Below are positions 1 through 7,789 of a DNA stretch of 64,000 nt, one piece after another. Source of the stretch: Methanosarcina sp. UBA5. GTDB lineage: Archaea > Halobacteriota > Methanosarcinia > Methanosarcinales > Methanosarcinaceae. Numbering within the stretch: position 1 is the first letter of the stretch; each line of letters starts with the position of its first letter. The stretch is from positions 13,419 to 77,418 of the forward strand of contig NZ_DAVG01000082.1 of the NCBI RefSeq assembly GCF_002505485.1. The letters are read 5' to 3'. The notes under the pieces were generated by a model, which worked only from the letters and a program-made list of their open reading frames with translations, did not search any database and was not told the DNA's origin. The position numbers were made by a program, and so were the translations under genes.

Positions 1-27
1 TCTCCAGAATCTTGGAACGGAAGACAT
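1..27 (-). CDS. DUF35 OB-fold/zinc-ribbon acyl-CoA scaffold protein, first 9 codons
   Basis: Only the start is inside the window. Reading leftward from 27 gives MSSVPRFWR, an N-terminus typical of archaeal DUF35 proteins. A strong ribosome binding site (GAGGTGAG) overlaps the stop of the thiolase just upstream. In archaea the DUF35 protein bridges acetoacetyl-CoA thiolase and HMG-CoA synthase in a channelling complex, and these three genes are normally adjacent, as here. The assignment rests on nine residues plus context. Confidence 0.65.
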
Positions 28-33
28 CGTATC

Positions 34-1206
34 TCACCTCTCCCTCGAGAAAATATGCACTACTGCCGTAGCTCCTGACCCTCCTACATTATGGGTCATG
101 CCGTACTCTGCGCCTTCGACCTGACGCTTGCCTGCTTCGCCGCGCAGCTGGGTTACGATTTCTACAGCCTGCTTTATGCCTGTTGCTCCCACCGGATGTC
201 CACAGGCTTTGAGGCCTCCAGACGTATTGACAGGAATTCTGCCTCCTATTGCGGTTTCCCCGTTTGCTGTGACAATTCCGCCTTTTCCTTTTTCTGCAAA
301 CCCGAGATCTTCAATTGCGCAAATCTCAGCAATTGTGAAGCAGTCATGCACTTCCACAAGATCGATGTCTTCAGGCCTCAATTTTGCCATGGAATATGCC
401 CGCTGTGCAGCCACCACGGTTGCATCAAGGGTTGTTATATCGCGTCGGTCATGAAGCGCAATCGTGTCACTTGCCTGAGCGGTTGCCCTGATATAAATTG
501 GAGTATCCGTATACTTGTGCGCAATATCCGCTGGGGCAAGTACAACGGATGAAGCGCCATCCGTTATTGGGGAACAGTCAAAAATATGCAAAGGATCGGC
601 TACCATTATAGAGTTCAACACGTCGTCCACAGTAATTCTGTTTTTATACTGGGCAATGGGGTTAGAAGAGCCATTTTTATGGTTCTTTACGGCAACCTCG
701 GCAAGCTGTTCGCTGGTAGTCCCATATCTATGCATGTGCAACCTTGCAATCATTGCATAAATTCCGGGAAAAGTTGCTCCTGTCATCCCTTCCCACTCCC
801 GATCAGCCGCGGCTGCAAGCGCTGAAGATGCCTCCTCAGAGCCGACATCAGTCATTTTTTCTGCTCCTGCTGCAATTACAATATCGTTGTAACCGGAAGC
901 TACAGCCATGATGGCCTGCCTCAGGGCAAGCCCGCCCGATGCACAGGCAGCTTCAACTCGGGTAGCTGGAACATGCAGGTTTTTGGAAAGTCCTGAATAA
1001 TCCGCTATAAGAGCCCCTATATGTTCCTGATCAATAAATCGACCTCCACTCATGTTTCCTACGTAGAGGGAATCGATTTCTTTTCCACCAACGCCTGCGT
1101 CTTCGAGTGCTCCGGCCCCGGCTTCTACCACTATATCCCTAAGGGACTTTCCCCAGAGTTCTCCGAACTTAGTATTCTTTACTCCGATAATTGCTACGTC
1201 TCTCAT
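34..1206 (-). CDS. Acetyl-CoA C-acetyltransferase (archaeal thiolase, mevalonate pathway)
   Basis: Condenses two acetyl-CoA to acetoacetyl-CoA, the first step toward isoprenoid lipids. About 390 residues of thiolase fold: nucleophile Cys89 in AACASGG, a mid-region HDCF motif, and the C-terminal GGLKACGHPVGATG carrying the second active-site Cys and His. The start MRDVAIIG at 1206 is preceded by GGAGTG; an upstream in-frame extension would run into the HMG-CoA synthase gene and is rejected. It lies 16 bp after HMG-CoA synthase and immediately before the DUF35 gene, so the three are very likely cotranscribed and their products form the known archaeal thiolase/HMGCS complex. Confidence 0.92.
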   Translation of the reverse strand: MRDVAIIGVKNTKFGELWGKSLRDIVVEAGAGALEDAGVGGKEIDSLYVGNMSGGRFIDQEHIGALIADYSGLSKNLHVPATRVEAACASGGLALRQAIMAVASGYNDIVIAAGAEKMTDVGSEEASSALAAAADREWEGMTGATFPGIYAMIARLHMHRYGTTSEQLAEVAVKNHKNGSSNPIAQYKNRITVDDVLNSIMVADPLHIFDCSPITDGASSVVLAPADIAHKYTDTPIYIRATAQASDTIALHDRRDITTLDATVVAAQRAYSMAKLRPEDIDLVEVHDCFTIAEICAIEDLGFAEKGKGGIVTANGETAIGGRIPVNTSGGLKACGHPVGATGIKQAVEIVTQLRGEAGKRQVEGAEYGMTHNVGGSGATAVVHIFSRER

Positions 1207-1222
1207 GTTCTTCACTCCGTTT

Positions 1223-2272
1223 TCATGACCGGCGGATCTTCCCTTTATGTTTGGCGTATCTTGCATAGTCAATGTATATAGGATCTTTAATCAATTCGGA
1301 AACCGTCGGAGCCCTGTTTCGGATTTCCTCGATCCTGTCTGTAACCGTTATGCTAAAAGCATCAGACCCTGCACCTGAACCAAAGGCGGTCGCAAAAATC
1401 CTGTCCCCTGGTTTTGCCTGATCCAGAGTCGCAGCAATTCCCATAAGGCAGGAACCTGAATACGTGTTCCCGATTTTTGGAACTACAAGTCCCGGAGCAA
1501 TCTGAGACTTGGTGAAACCCAGGGTTTTTGCAGCTTTGGTCGGGAATTTTCCATTTGGCTGGTGGAAAACTGCATAATCATAATCATCAGGCTTTGTCCC
1601 GAGTTTTTCCAGAAGACCTTTTGCGCCGTTAGTCACGTGCTTAAAGTAGCCTGGCTCTCCTGTAAAACGGCCTCCGTGTTCAGGGTAGGGCATTCCTTCC
1701 CTTCTCCAGAAGTCAGGGGTATCAGTTGTAAAGGAATAAGTGTCTTCAATAATTGCAGCAATCTCGGATTCGTTTCTCCCAATGAGACAGGCAACTCCAC
1801 CTGCAGCTGCAGTGTACTCAAGGGCGTCACCTGGGGCTCCTTGGGAAACATCGGCTCCTATAGCAATGCCCAGGTCGATCATCCCTGAACTTACCAGTCC
1901 CATACAGGCCTGAACTGCGGCTGTCCCTGCCTTACATGCAAATTCGAAGTCTGCTGCAGTCATGTTTGGGGTCGCTCCTATAGCCTGGGCCACAATTGTG
2001 CTTGTTGGCTTTACAGCATAAGGATGACTCTCCGAGCCCGTGTATACCGCCCCAATCCTCTCTGGATCAACCCCGCTTCTTGCCATCGCGTATCTTGCCG
2101 CTTCCACAGCTATAGTTGCTGCGTCTTCATCGAGATCAGGAACGGATTTTTCATATACCATAAGGCCACTTTTAAGAGCCTCTGCATTATCGCCCCAGAC
2201 CCGGGCGATTTCTTCGACTTTTATACGGTATCGGGGAACATAAGCACCGTAAGATACGATTCCAATAGTCAT
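1223..2272 (-). CDS. Hydroxymethylglutaryl-CoA synthase
   Basis: Condenses acetoacetyl-CoA with acetyl-CoA to HMG-CoA in the mevalonate pathway. The 349-residue protein starts MTIGIVSYGAYVPRYRI and has the family's catalytic set: Glu81 in GSESHPYAV, nucleophile Cys113 in FEFACKAGT, and His near 235 in FHQPNGKFP. The ATG at 2272 has GGTGG six bases upstream; the in-frame GTG at 2281 overlaps that site and is less likely. It sits between an HTH regulator and the thiolase, the standard archaeal order, and is likely transcribed with both. Confidence 0.93.
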   Translation of the reverse strand: MTIGIVSYGAYVPRYRIKVEEIARVWGDNAEALKSGLMVYEKSVPDLDEDAATIAVEAARYAMARSGVDPERIGAVYTGSESHPYAVKPTSTIVAQAIGATPNMTAADFEFACKAGTAAVQACMGLVSSGMIDLGIAIGADVSQGAPGDALEYTAAAGGVACLIGRNESEIAAIIEDTYSFTTDTPDFWRREGMPYPEHGGRFTGEPGYFKHVTNGAKGLLEKLGTKPDDYDYAVFHQPNGKFPTKAAKTLGFTKSQIAPGLVVPKIGNTYSGSCLMGIAATLDQAKPGDRIFATAFGSGAGSDAFSITVTDRIEEIRNRAPTVSELIKDPIYIDYARYAKHKGKIRRS

Positions 2273-2319
2273 TATTTCCACCTGTTTTTGAGTGTTTCAG
2301 GGCATTAGATTTCAGGGGT

Positions 2320-3060
2320 TTATTCCCTAGCATAGTATTGACTGTATTTTCTCAGTAACTGGACAATCTGGTCAAGATCCATCATAGTTGAGACCAGGGG
2401 GATGCGGTCGACTTCCGCCATCTTGACTGCAACAGGCTCGACCTCTTCTTTTCGAAGGCCATGAAGTACCACGGCACCAGGCTTAAGGTTGGTAACTCGG
2501 ATGGCTACCATTGGGGATTTCCCGGTACTGACCTTCGTAAAGATCATGGCCCTGTCGGTACTCCAGCCGTAGAGCTTCTGAAACTCATGGGAAGAAAGTT
2601 CCAAGATTGCTCTCTGGCTGTCAATGACAGAGAAACCGTAAAGAGGCCTTTCAACTCCTTTGTAGACAATGTCTCCTTCGATAACGTTGACCAATTTCGC
2701 AAGCTGTATCGGGATCGTATACTCGTATGTTGAGTAAATGGATTTCGTACCGCTTTCGGCATTAAGTATTGACTCGTAAGCGTGAATTTTTTTGCTTCCC
2801 CTATCCATATCAATCTCAAGGAGACACCCAACAATTTTTTTTACAATTAGTGTTCCTGGAGACTTTCGTCTTCCGCTTTCATAGTCACTGATAACGGAGG
2901 GGGAAACCTTAAGATAATTTGCAATATCGGTCTGGGATATCTCAAAATTCGATCTCCATTTTTTGAGCGACTCTCCCGGTTTTTCCGAGAGGGTTATATC
3001 TCCAGCCATTTTTTCTGCCAGACGGTTGCGCAGATTTTCTGAGGATTCATTAGATGTCAT
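2320..3060 (-). CDS. Cro/CI-type HTH transcriptional regulator heading the mevalonate operon
   Basis: A 246-residue protein with a helix-turn-helix near residues 30-85 (SQTDIANYLKVSPSVISDYE, followed by GRRKSPG) and a roughly 150-residue C-terminal domain of the kind found in archaeal COG1709 regulators, probably for effector binding or dimerisation. It is first in the leftward operon with HMG-CoA synthase, thiolase and DUF35, so control of isoprenoid precursor synthesis is a reasonable inference, but no ligand is evident. The ATG at 3060 has GTGAG upstream and a TATA-like element about 30 bp further up. Confidence 0.85.
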   Translation of the reverse strand: MTSNESSENLRNRLAEKMAGDITLSEKPGESLKKWRSNFEISQTDIANYLKVSPSVISDYESGRRKSPGTLIVKKIVGCLLEIDMDRGSKKIHAYESILNAESGTKSIYSTYEYTIPIQLAKLVNVIEGDIVYKGVERPLYGFSVIDSQRAILELSSHEFQKLYGWSTDRAMIFTKVSTGKSPMVAIRVTNLKPGAVVLHGLRKEEVEPVAVKMAEVDRIPLVSTMMDLDQIVQLLRKYSQYYARE

Positions 3061-3090
3061 GACTCACGTACCCTAAGAGGAAACATTACC

Positions 3091-3100
3091 ATATATATCT
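3091..3100 (-). promoter_or_regulatory. TATA box of the regulator/mevalonate operon
   Basis: On the minus strand AGATATATAT sits about 31-40 bp before the ATG at 3060, an archaeal TATA-box position giving a short leader. This is the only clear promoter for the leftward operon. Confidence 0.5.
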
Positions 3101-3167
3101 AACGAATATGAATTCGGCAATTGTCGCATAACTTCTGTTCAACTTACTGTGATGATTCTCACAAAAA

Positions 3168-3176
3168 TTTATAATA
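3168..3176 (+). promoter_or_regulatory. TATA box of the Cas4-like gene
   Basis: TTTATAATA lies about 25-30 bp before the ATG at 3199, and no Shine-Dalgarno site is visible. The spacing predicts transcription starting at or near the ATG, so a leaderless mRNA is likely. Confidence 0.45.
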
Positions 3177-3198
3177 CTTGTAAAAGAATTAGTATTTG

Positions 3199-4017
3199 AT
3201 GTCAGCCGATTCGTCCAGTCAGGAGATAAACGTCTCGGATCTTGTTCTATATACTAACTGTCCGAGAAGAGTATACTTTGCCAGTCGAGGCTTTGAATTG
3301 TTTTCAGAAGTGACGGCATCCAGGCTCGAAAGAATAATCCTGAAAGAACTCTCCCTAGATTACCCCGAAATTGTGAAGGAGTGTTCGTTAAATGCCGATA
3401 ATATATATAAAAAGCTTGAAATTTCCCTGGCAAAGGTATGTACGGACCTCCCACTCCTGTTTCCGCGGGAACTTGCGGATGTTACGAGTGAGATTTTTGA
3501 GGACGGAGAAGCGCGGGCACGAGCTAAAATCCCTGAAATTGCAGCCAACCTGCTGGGGGCACTTGAAGAATACGGGAAAGAGCCTATGCTTGCGGCACTC
3601 ACGCCTGTTAAAACCGAGCCATTTCTTTCCTCAGAAAGACTTAACCTTAAAGGTATTCCCTCCAAACTGGTCTGCTTTGAAGGTACGCAGGTTCCGTCAA
3701 TTTTAAAGCCTGGAAGCTGCCCTGAACAGGGAGTATGGGCTTCGGACCGGATACACGCTGCAGCTTTTATCCTTCTTCTTGAAGCCGAAAGTGGAAAAGA
3801 AGTTCCTTTTGCCTTTGTAGAGTATGTAAGTTTTGGACTACTTCGTAGGGTAGTTGTTCGAAGCTCGGATAGGCGGGAAGTTCTCAAAATCTGTAGAGAA
3901 GTGGAGAAAATTAAAGCCGGATTCATGCCTGAGAGAAAAGAAGAGAAGTTCTGCAAAGAATGTAATTTTTCAGAACACTGTATTTCAGATTCTTCCCTTA
4001 TGTCGAAATTTTTCTGA
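3199..4017 (+). CDS. Cas4-like (RecB-family) protein with degenerate nuclease site
   Basis: A 272-residue protein with the Cas4 architecture: Cys21 in NCPRRVYF at the N-terminus and Cys252, Cys255, Cys261 in FCKECNFSEHC at the C-terminus, the four cysteines that bind the Fe-S cluster in Cas4. The central PD-(D/E)XK region is recognisable but eroded: GIPSKL in place of G-x-x-D, PSILK in place of an E-x-K motif, and DRIHAAAF in place of the Q-x3-Y motif. By alignment by eye it keeps the metal-cluster fold but probably not nuclease activity. No cas genes or repeats are nearby; it is divergent from the mevalonate operon. The ATG at 3199 is chosen over the adjacent TTG. Confidence 0.6.
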   Translation: MSADSSSQEINVSDLVLYTNCPRRVYFASRGFELFSEVTASRLERIILKELSLDYPEIVKECSLNADNIYKKLEISLAKVCTDLPLLFPRELADVTSEIFEDGEARARAKIPEIAANLLGALEEYGKEPMLAALTPVKTEPFLSSERLNLKGIPSKLVCFEGTQVPSILKPGSCPEQGVWASDRIHAAAFILLLEAESGKEVPFAFVEYVSFGLLRRVVVRSSDRREVLKICREVEKIKAGFMPERKEEKFCKECNFSEHCISDSSLMSKFF

Positions 4018-4154
4018 GTTGGAATAAAGGAAAAAGGTTTAGCATAAAAATAAAAGGATTCAGAAAAAGAAACCAGAAAAGGAAGGAAAAACAGAAAAAG
4101 AAGCGAATTTGAGATACGAAGCTTCGGATTTAACTCTATATAAAGGCCGTATTT

Positions 4155-4442
4155 TTAACGTAAAAGCTCCACCTTGAACCCTTTTTTCGAGCCTACCGCA
4201 GTATTATATAAGCCAGCTGCAATACGCCCTATGAAGTATCCGGATACCCCATAAAATATAGGTAGACTGAGTACAGCCCATTTCCCGAAAATCAAGGAAA
4301 AAATTCCGAATTTTTTTGGCATTGAAATCCCCATAAAAGCAGCGATTGTTGTGAAGAATCCGAAAACGAAACCCATTGTTCCATAAAGGATTGTAAGGAT
4401 TTTCCCGAATCCGGCTGAATCAATTTCTTTTATGACTACCAT
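4155..4442 (-). CDS. Small integral membrane protein, function unknown
   Basis: A 95-residue protein starting MVVIKEIDSAGFGKILTILY with GGGGA six bases before the ATG at 4442. It has two hydrophobic segments (roughly residues 14-40 and 53-75) separated by a short basic loop, and a positively charged tail. Similar short two-helix proteins occur in methanogens, but I do not recognise a function. It is isolated, facing the upstream Cas4-like gene tail to tail. Confidence 0.6.
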   Translation of the reverse strand: MVVIKEIDSAGFGKILTILYGTMGFVFGFFTTIAAFMGISMPKKFGIFSLIFGKWAVLSLPIFYGVSGYFIGRIAAGLYNTAVGSKKGFKVELLR

Positions 4443-4560
4443 GATATTCCCCAATAACTCATATTTTTTGCAATTTATATAATTATGGTACTATTATTTT
4501 TGAATCTGAAAGATAAATATCTCTAAGTACAAGTACTCAGAAAATTATTCTGGTAAAGTA

Positions 4561-4679
4561 GAGAAAATCTGAGGAAAAGACAAAACTTTTTAAAGGAATT
4601 TTTGATCAAATTTTGTTTTAAAAACTTAAGTCAAAACTTTTTAAAAGGAAACCTCTCTCAATCTGCTTGACAAGTCCAG
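4561..4679. repeat. Copy A of a duplicated upstream sequence
   Basis: This segment (from GAGAAAATCTGAGG to TGACAAGTCCAG) matches 5626-5798, the region just upstream of the PAPS-reductase gene. Both contain AAAGACAAAAC, TTTTTGATCAA and CCTCTCTCAATCTGC in the same order. Copy A even ends with a counterpart of the first codons of that gene, with the start ATG changed to AAG. It therefore looks like a displaced, inactive 5' end. Confidence 0.8.
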
Positions 4680-4705
4680 AAAACGCATAATAAAAAATAA
4701 ATTCG

Positions 4706-5341
4706 TTATTTAGGAACGGTTATTGAAGGTGGATCCATCTTCGCAGCAAGTTTCGAGACATTAGAACGGAATAATACTTTGTTTGAAGTTATAATTCCAT
4801 TTGATCCTTTATTATTTATTTTTTTAGCAGGAACTCCAGCAATAGAAATACCTTTTTCATAAAATGATTTGTTTACAACAGAGTTTGCCCCAATTGCAAT
4901 ATTATCAGCTATTGTAATGTTTCCAAAAATTTTAGCGCCTGGCCCAATGTATACATTATTTCCGATTTGTGGTGCCGAGATATCGTCCCTATTGGATCCT
5001 ATATTAGTACAGGCATGTATTCTGCAATTCTCTCCAATCCTAACATCCTTATTTATGACTATAGTTCCCCTATGGGCTATGCATAAACCGGGACCAAAAA
5101 CGTTTAGTGGAATAGTAAACCCCAGATGGATACTCATAGTGTGATATCTGTACAATATATAGTTTAAATATAATTTAGAAAGTAGAGACTTTTTACAATT
5201 ATTATAATATTCGGCCTTTCTTAATAATCTCTGAAATTTCCATATATCATCGCCAATTAATTTGGGCCTTTTATAATTTTTTCCGCATGCTAATTTATCT
5301 GCTTTAATATAAAAATCATAGTCTGCTTTTGATTTGATAAT
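4706..5341 (-). CDS. Hexapeptide-repeat acetyltransferase (serine/sugar O-acetyltransferase type), start uncertain
   Basis: The C-terminal 150 residues form a left-handed beta-helix of hexapeptide repeats (IGENCRIHACTNIG, IGNNVYIGPGAKIFG, IADNIAIGANSVV), ending in IAGVPAKKI, as in CysE-like and colanic-acid-type acetyltransferases. The first ATG is internal, but the frame stays open upstream and encodes a family-like N-terminal region (KLACGKNYKRPKLIGDDIW, KFQRLLRKAEYY) back to a TAA at 5354-5356. GGGGGG at 5348-5353 sits six bases before an in-frame ATT at 5341, a possible non-canonical start giving 211 residues. Alternatives are the TTG at 5155 (truncated) or a lost start. AT-rich, flanked by the repeats at 4561 and 5626, suggesting arrival by insertion. 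Confidence 0.65.
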   Translation of the reverse strand: MIKSKADYDFYIKADKLACGKNYKRPKLIGDDIWKFQRLLRKAEYYNNCKKSLLSKLYLNYILYRYHTMSIHLGFTIPLNVFGPGLCIAHRGTIVINKDVRIGENCRIHACTNIGSNRDDISAPQIGNNVYIGPGAKIFGNITIADNIAIGANSVVNKSFYEKGISIAGVPAKKINNKGSNGIITSNKVLFRSNVSKLAAKMDPPSITVPK

Positions 5342-5356
5342 AAATAGCCCCCCTTA

Positions 5357-5625
5357 ATGAATATAGTTATTAGAAATTTTCTATATGGCAAACTAGAGTT
5401 ACAAATGTATTCAATTAACCTAGTTAACTCTGACACAAAGATCAAAGTCTTCAGAAATTGTAAAGGAATTAACTGTGCATATTTTATTACATACACGTGA
5501 ATTAATATAAATTTTTCCCAAAATATTTAGAAAATCTTTTAGAATTTTCTGGGTTTTTACGTGACAGCAGTTTTCATCTGTTAAAAGAAAGGCGCCGTTA
5601 CTCAAAAAATCATTAACGAAATATC
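5357..5625. other. AT-rich spacer, possible gene remnant
   Basis: About 270 bp between the acetyltransferase and repeat copy B. Short open stretches on the minus strand (around 5420-5620) lack start signals and continuity; I cannot assign them. Part of the inserted segment bounded by the two repeat copies. Confidence 0.3.
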
Positions 5626-5798
5626 GAGAAAATATGAGAGAAAGACAAAACATTTTAAAGGGATTTTTGATCAAGCTTTTTTTTAAAAAGATTGAGACAA
5701 AATATTCTAAAGGAATTTTTGATCAAGCTTTTTTTAAAAAGATTAAGACAAAACCTTTTAAGGGAGAACCTCTCTCAATCTGCATGACATGTCCAGAC
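5626..5798. repeat. Copy B of the duplicated sequence, with an internal tandem repeat
   Basis: Matches 4561-4679 but contains an extra tandem unit of roughly 55 bp: AAAGACAAAACATTTTAAAG and GACAAAATATTCTAAAGG each start a unit running through TTTTTGATCAAGC and a T-run. It ends in CCTCTCTCAATCTGCATGAC and leads directly into the PAPS-reductase start, so this is the functional copy carrying that gene's leader. Confidence 0.8.
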
Positions 5799-7693
5799 CA
5801 GCATATCTTGGAAAAATGCTTCTGCACTGGTGTGAGGCCTGTAATGTGCCTGTGTTAGGGAAAAAGTGCGGATGCGGTAAAAGTACAAAAAAAGTTGAGG
5901 TCACTCCTCCAGGGGATATCCGCCCAGCTTTTAATTATGATATAAAACGCATAAACTCGGTTTCGGAAAAACAGTTCAATGCGCCCCTTATACCCGATGG
6001 GCACCTTGTAGTGCTAAATAAAGCTCCGTATGAAGACCGCATGGACGAAATTATAGTTGACGGGAAAGTGCTTGCATCTCTCAGATTTGAAATTGAGAGT
6101 TGTGAATGGGTCCTGCTTCCCAGGCTCGAAGGGGCAAGAAGGCTTTTCCAGGGCAGGGATAGAAAAGCCCTGAAAAAATGGGTTGTTATCGAGCAGGCAG
6201 TTGTGCCTTTTATTTTGGAAAAGGGAGCAAGTATTCTGGCACCTGGGGTTCTTGATGCCGATCCTGATATCAAAAAAGAAGACGAGGTAGTTGTGCTGAA
6301 CCCTACAGGAGAGATAATCTGCTGTGGGCGAGCCCGAATGTCAGGAAAGGAGATGTGTGAGGAAAACCGCGGGAATGCGGTAAAACCGCGCTGGAGCGGG
6401 AAGCCAGAGACTCAAAAAACGAAATCCGGAGGGCAGACCTGGGAAGATGCCATAAAAGCCAACGAAAAGATCCTGGACAGTATGATAGAAAAATCCCATG
6501 CTTTCATAAAAAATGTTGCAGGAAGCATGGATCTGAAAGTAAGCGTATCTTATTCTGGGGGTAAGGATAGCCTTGCTGTGCTCCAGCTAGTTAGTGAAAG
6601 CCTTGATGATTATGAGATTATGTTTGCAGACACGGGGCTTGAGTTTCCGGAAACCCTTGAGAACGTCAAGCAAGTCGTTGAGCACTATGGAAGAAAAATC
6701 AGGACCTCAAGTGCAGGAGAAGCTTTCTGGGATTCGATAAGTGTTTTTGGCCCCCCTACCATGGATACCCGCTGGTGCTGCAAGATCTGCAAACTCGGGC
6801 CGATTACCCGGTTAATTGATGAGAACTACGGAAGCGGATGCCTTAGTTTCATAGGGCAGCGCCAGTACGAATCTCACGCTCGTTCAATCAGCAAGAAAAT
6901 CTGGAAAAATCCCTGGGTGGGAAATCAGGTAGGAGCATCCCCTATACAGGAATGGACAGCCCTTCATGTATGGTTTTACCTTTTCAGGACGAAAGCCCCC
7001 TATAATCCGGCTTATGAGAAAGGATATGACAGAATGGGATGCTGGCTCTGCCCGTCTTCTTCCCTTGCCGACTTCTTCCAGCTTGAAGAAAGCCATCCCG
7101 AACTTGCAAAAAAGCTGAACTCCCATCTCCTAGCCTATGCCGAAAAAATGGGGCTCTCTCCTGAGTGGGTAAAGTATGGCTTATGGCGCTACAAGCGGTA
7201 TCCTCGGGTGCTCCAGGAACTTGCCAAGAAAAAAGGAATTTCTCTTCTTCCATCCCAGAAGGCCCCAAAAGAGCTTAATTTTGAAGTGGCTACAGGATAC
7301 AGGCCCTGTAAAGCAGGAGGAATGTCTGCTGACGGAAGTTTTGGGCAGGCAATTGATATAGAAACCCTGAAAGAAAGCGGAATGCTTTCCCCCATCGGAA
7401 AGGCTTCTTTTATAGAGGGAGCTGCGTCAGTCGCTTTTGGGGAATCCAGGGCACAGGTCTTTGCCTCTGGGAATGTTAACGGGAGAAGCGAGAATGAAAA
7501 AGAGCTAAAAAAACTTATGAAAATTGTTGAATTCTCGGTAAGAAGGTCCTTGCTCTGCCAGGGATGCGGAGTTTGCGTGGGCCACTGTGAGCACAACGCA
7601 GTTGAAATAAAGGAAAAGAAGGTTAGGATTAAAGAAAATTGCATTCACTGCGGAGTATGTATTGAAGTCTGTCCGCTTGTTAAATTTATTTAA
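5789..7693 (+). CDS. PAPS-reductase-family enzyme with N-terminal zinc ribbon/PUA and C-terminal 2[4Fe-4S] ferredoxin
   Basis: A 634-residue modular protein. Residues about 10-30 hold a zinc-ribbon-like cluster (CEAC, CGCG); residues about 125-190 resemble a PUA domain (VVPFILEKGASILAPGV, then DEVVVLN). The adenine-nucleotide alpha-hydrolase core has the PP-loop SGGKDS at 256-261, then WCCKICKLGP and a cysteine-bearing MGCWLCPSS. The last 60 residues carry two CxxCxxCxxxC ferredoxin clusters. The PAPS-reductase superfamily activates sulfate or modifies RNA; the PUA and zinc ribbon make an RNA or thiolation role possible, the ferredoxin an electron-fed one. Start ATG at 5789; an ATG at 5816 is an alternative. 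Substrate is unknown. Confidence 0.85.
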   Translation: MSRPAYLGKMLLHWCEACNVPVLGKKCGCGKSTKKVEVTPPGDIRPAFNYDIKRINSVSEKQFNAPLIPDGHLVVLNKAPYEDRMDEIIVDGKVLASLRFEIESCEWVLLPRLEGARRLFQGRDRKALKKWVVIEQAVVPFILEKGASILAPGVLDADPDIKKEDEVVVLNPTGEIICCGRARMSGKEMCEENRGNAVKPRWSGKPETQKTKSGGQTWEDAIKANEKILDSMIEKSHAFIKNVAGSMDLKVSVSYSGGKDSLAVLQLVSESLDDYEIMFADTGLEFPETLENVKQVVEHYGRKIRTSSAGEAFWDSISVFGPPTMDTRWCCKICKLGPITRLIDENYGSGCLSFIGQRQYESHARSISKKIWKNPWVGNQVGASPIQEWTALHVWFYLFRTKAPYNPAYEKGYDRMGCWLCPSSSLADFFQLEESHPELAKKLNSHLLAYAEKMGLSPEWVKYGLWRYKRYPRVLQELAKKKGISLLPSQKAPKELNFEVATGYRPCKAGGMSADGSFGQAIDIETLKESGMLSPIGKASFIEGAASVAFGESRAQVFASGNVNGRSENEKELKKLMKIVEFSVRRSLLCQGCGVCVGHCEHNAVEIKEKKVRIKENCIHCGVCIEVCPLVKFI

Positions 7694-7789
7694 ATTTTTA
7701 CAGTTGACACGAGTTAGAACTGTAGTACTTTGCAGAAAGAAAAACGAGGACTCAGATAGAAGTAAATGTAAAAATTCAAAAAGGCAAAC

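Noticed and set aside
3360..3956. 198-codon ORF antisense to the Cas4-like gene
   Set aside because: Shadow of the sense gene, whose four-cysteine pattern and start context are convincing.
4561..5798. CRISPR array reading of the repeated segments
   Set aside because: Repeats are long, imperfect, few and irregularly spaced with no spacer pattern, and no cas1/cas2 is nearby; the Cas4-like gene alone is not enough.
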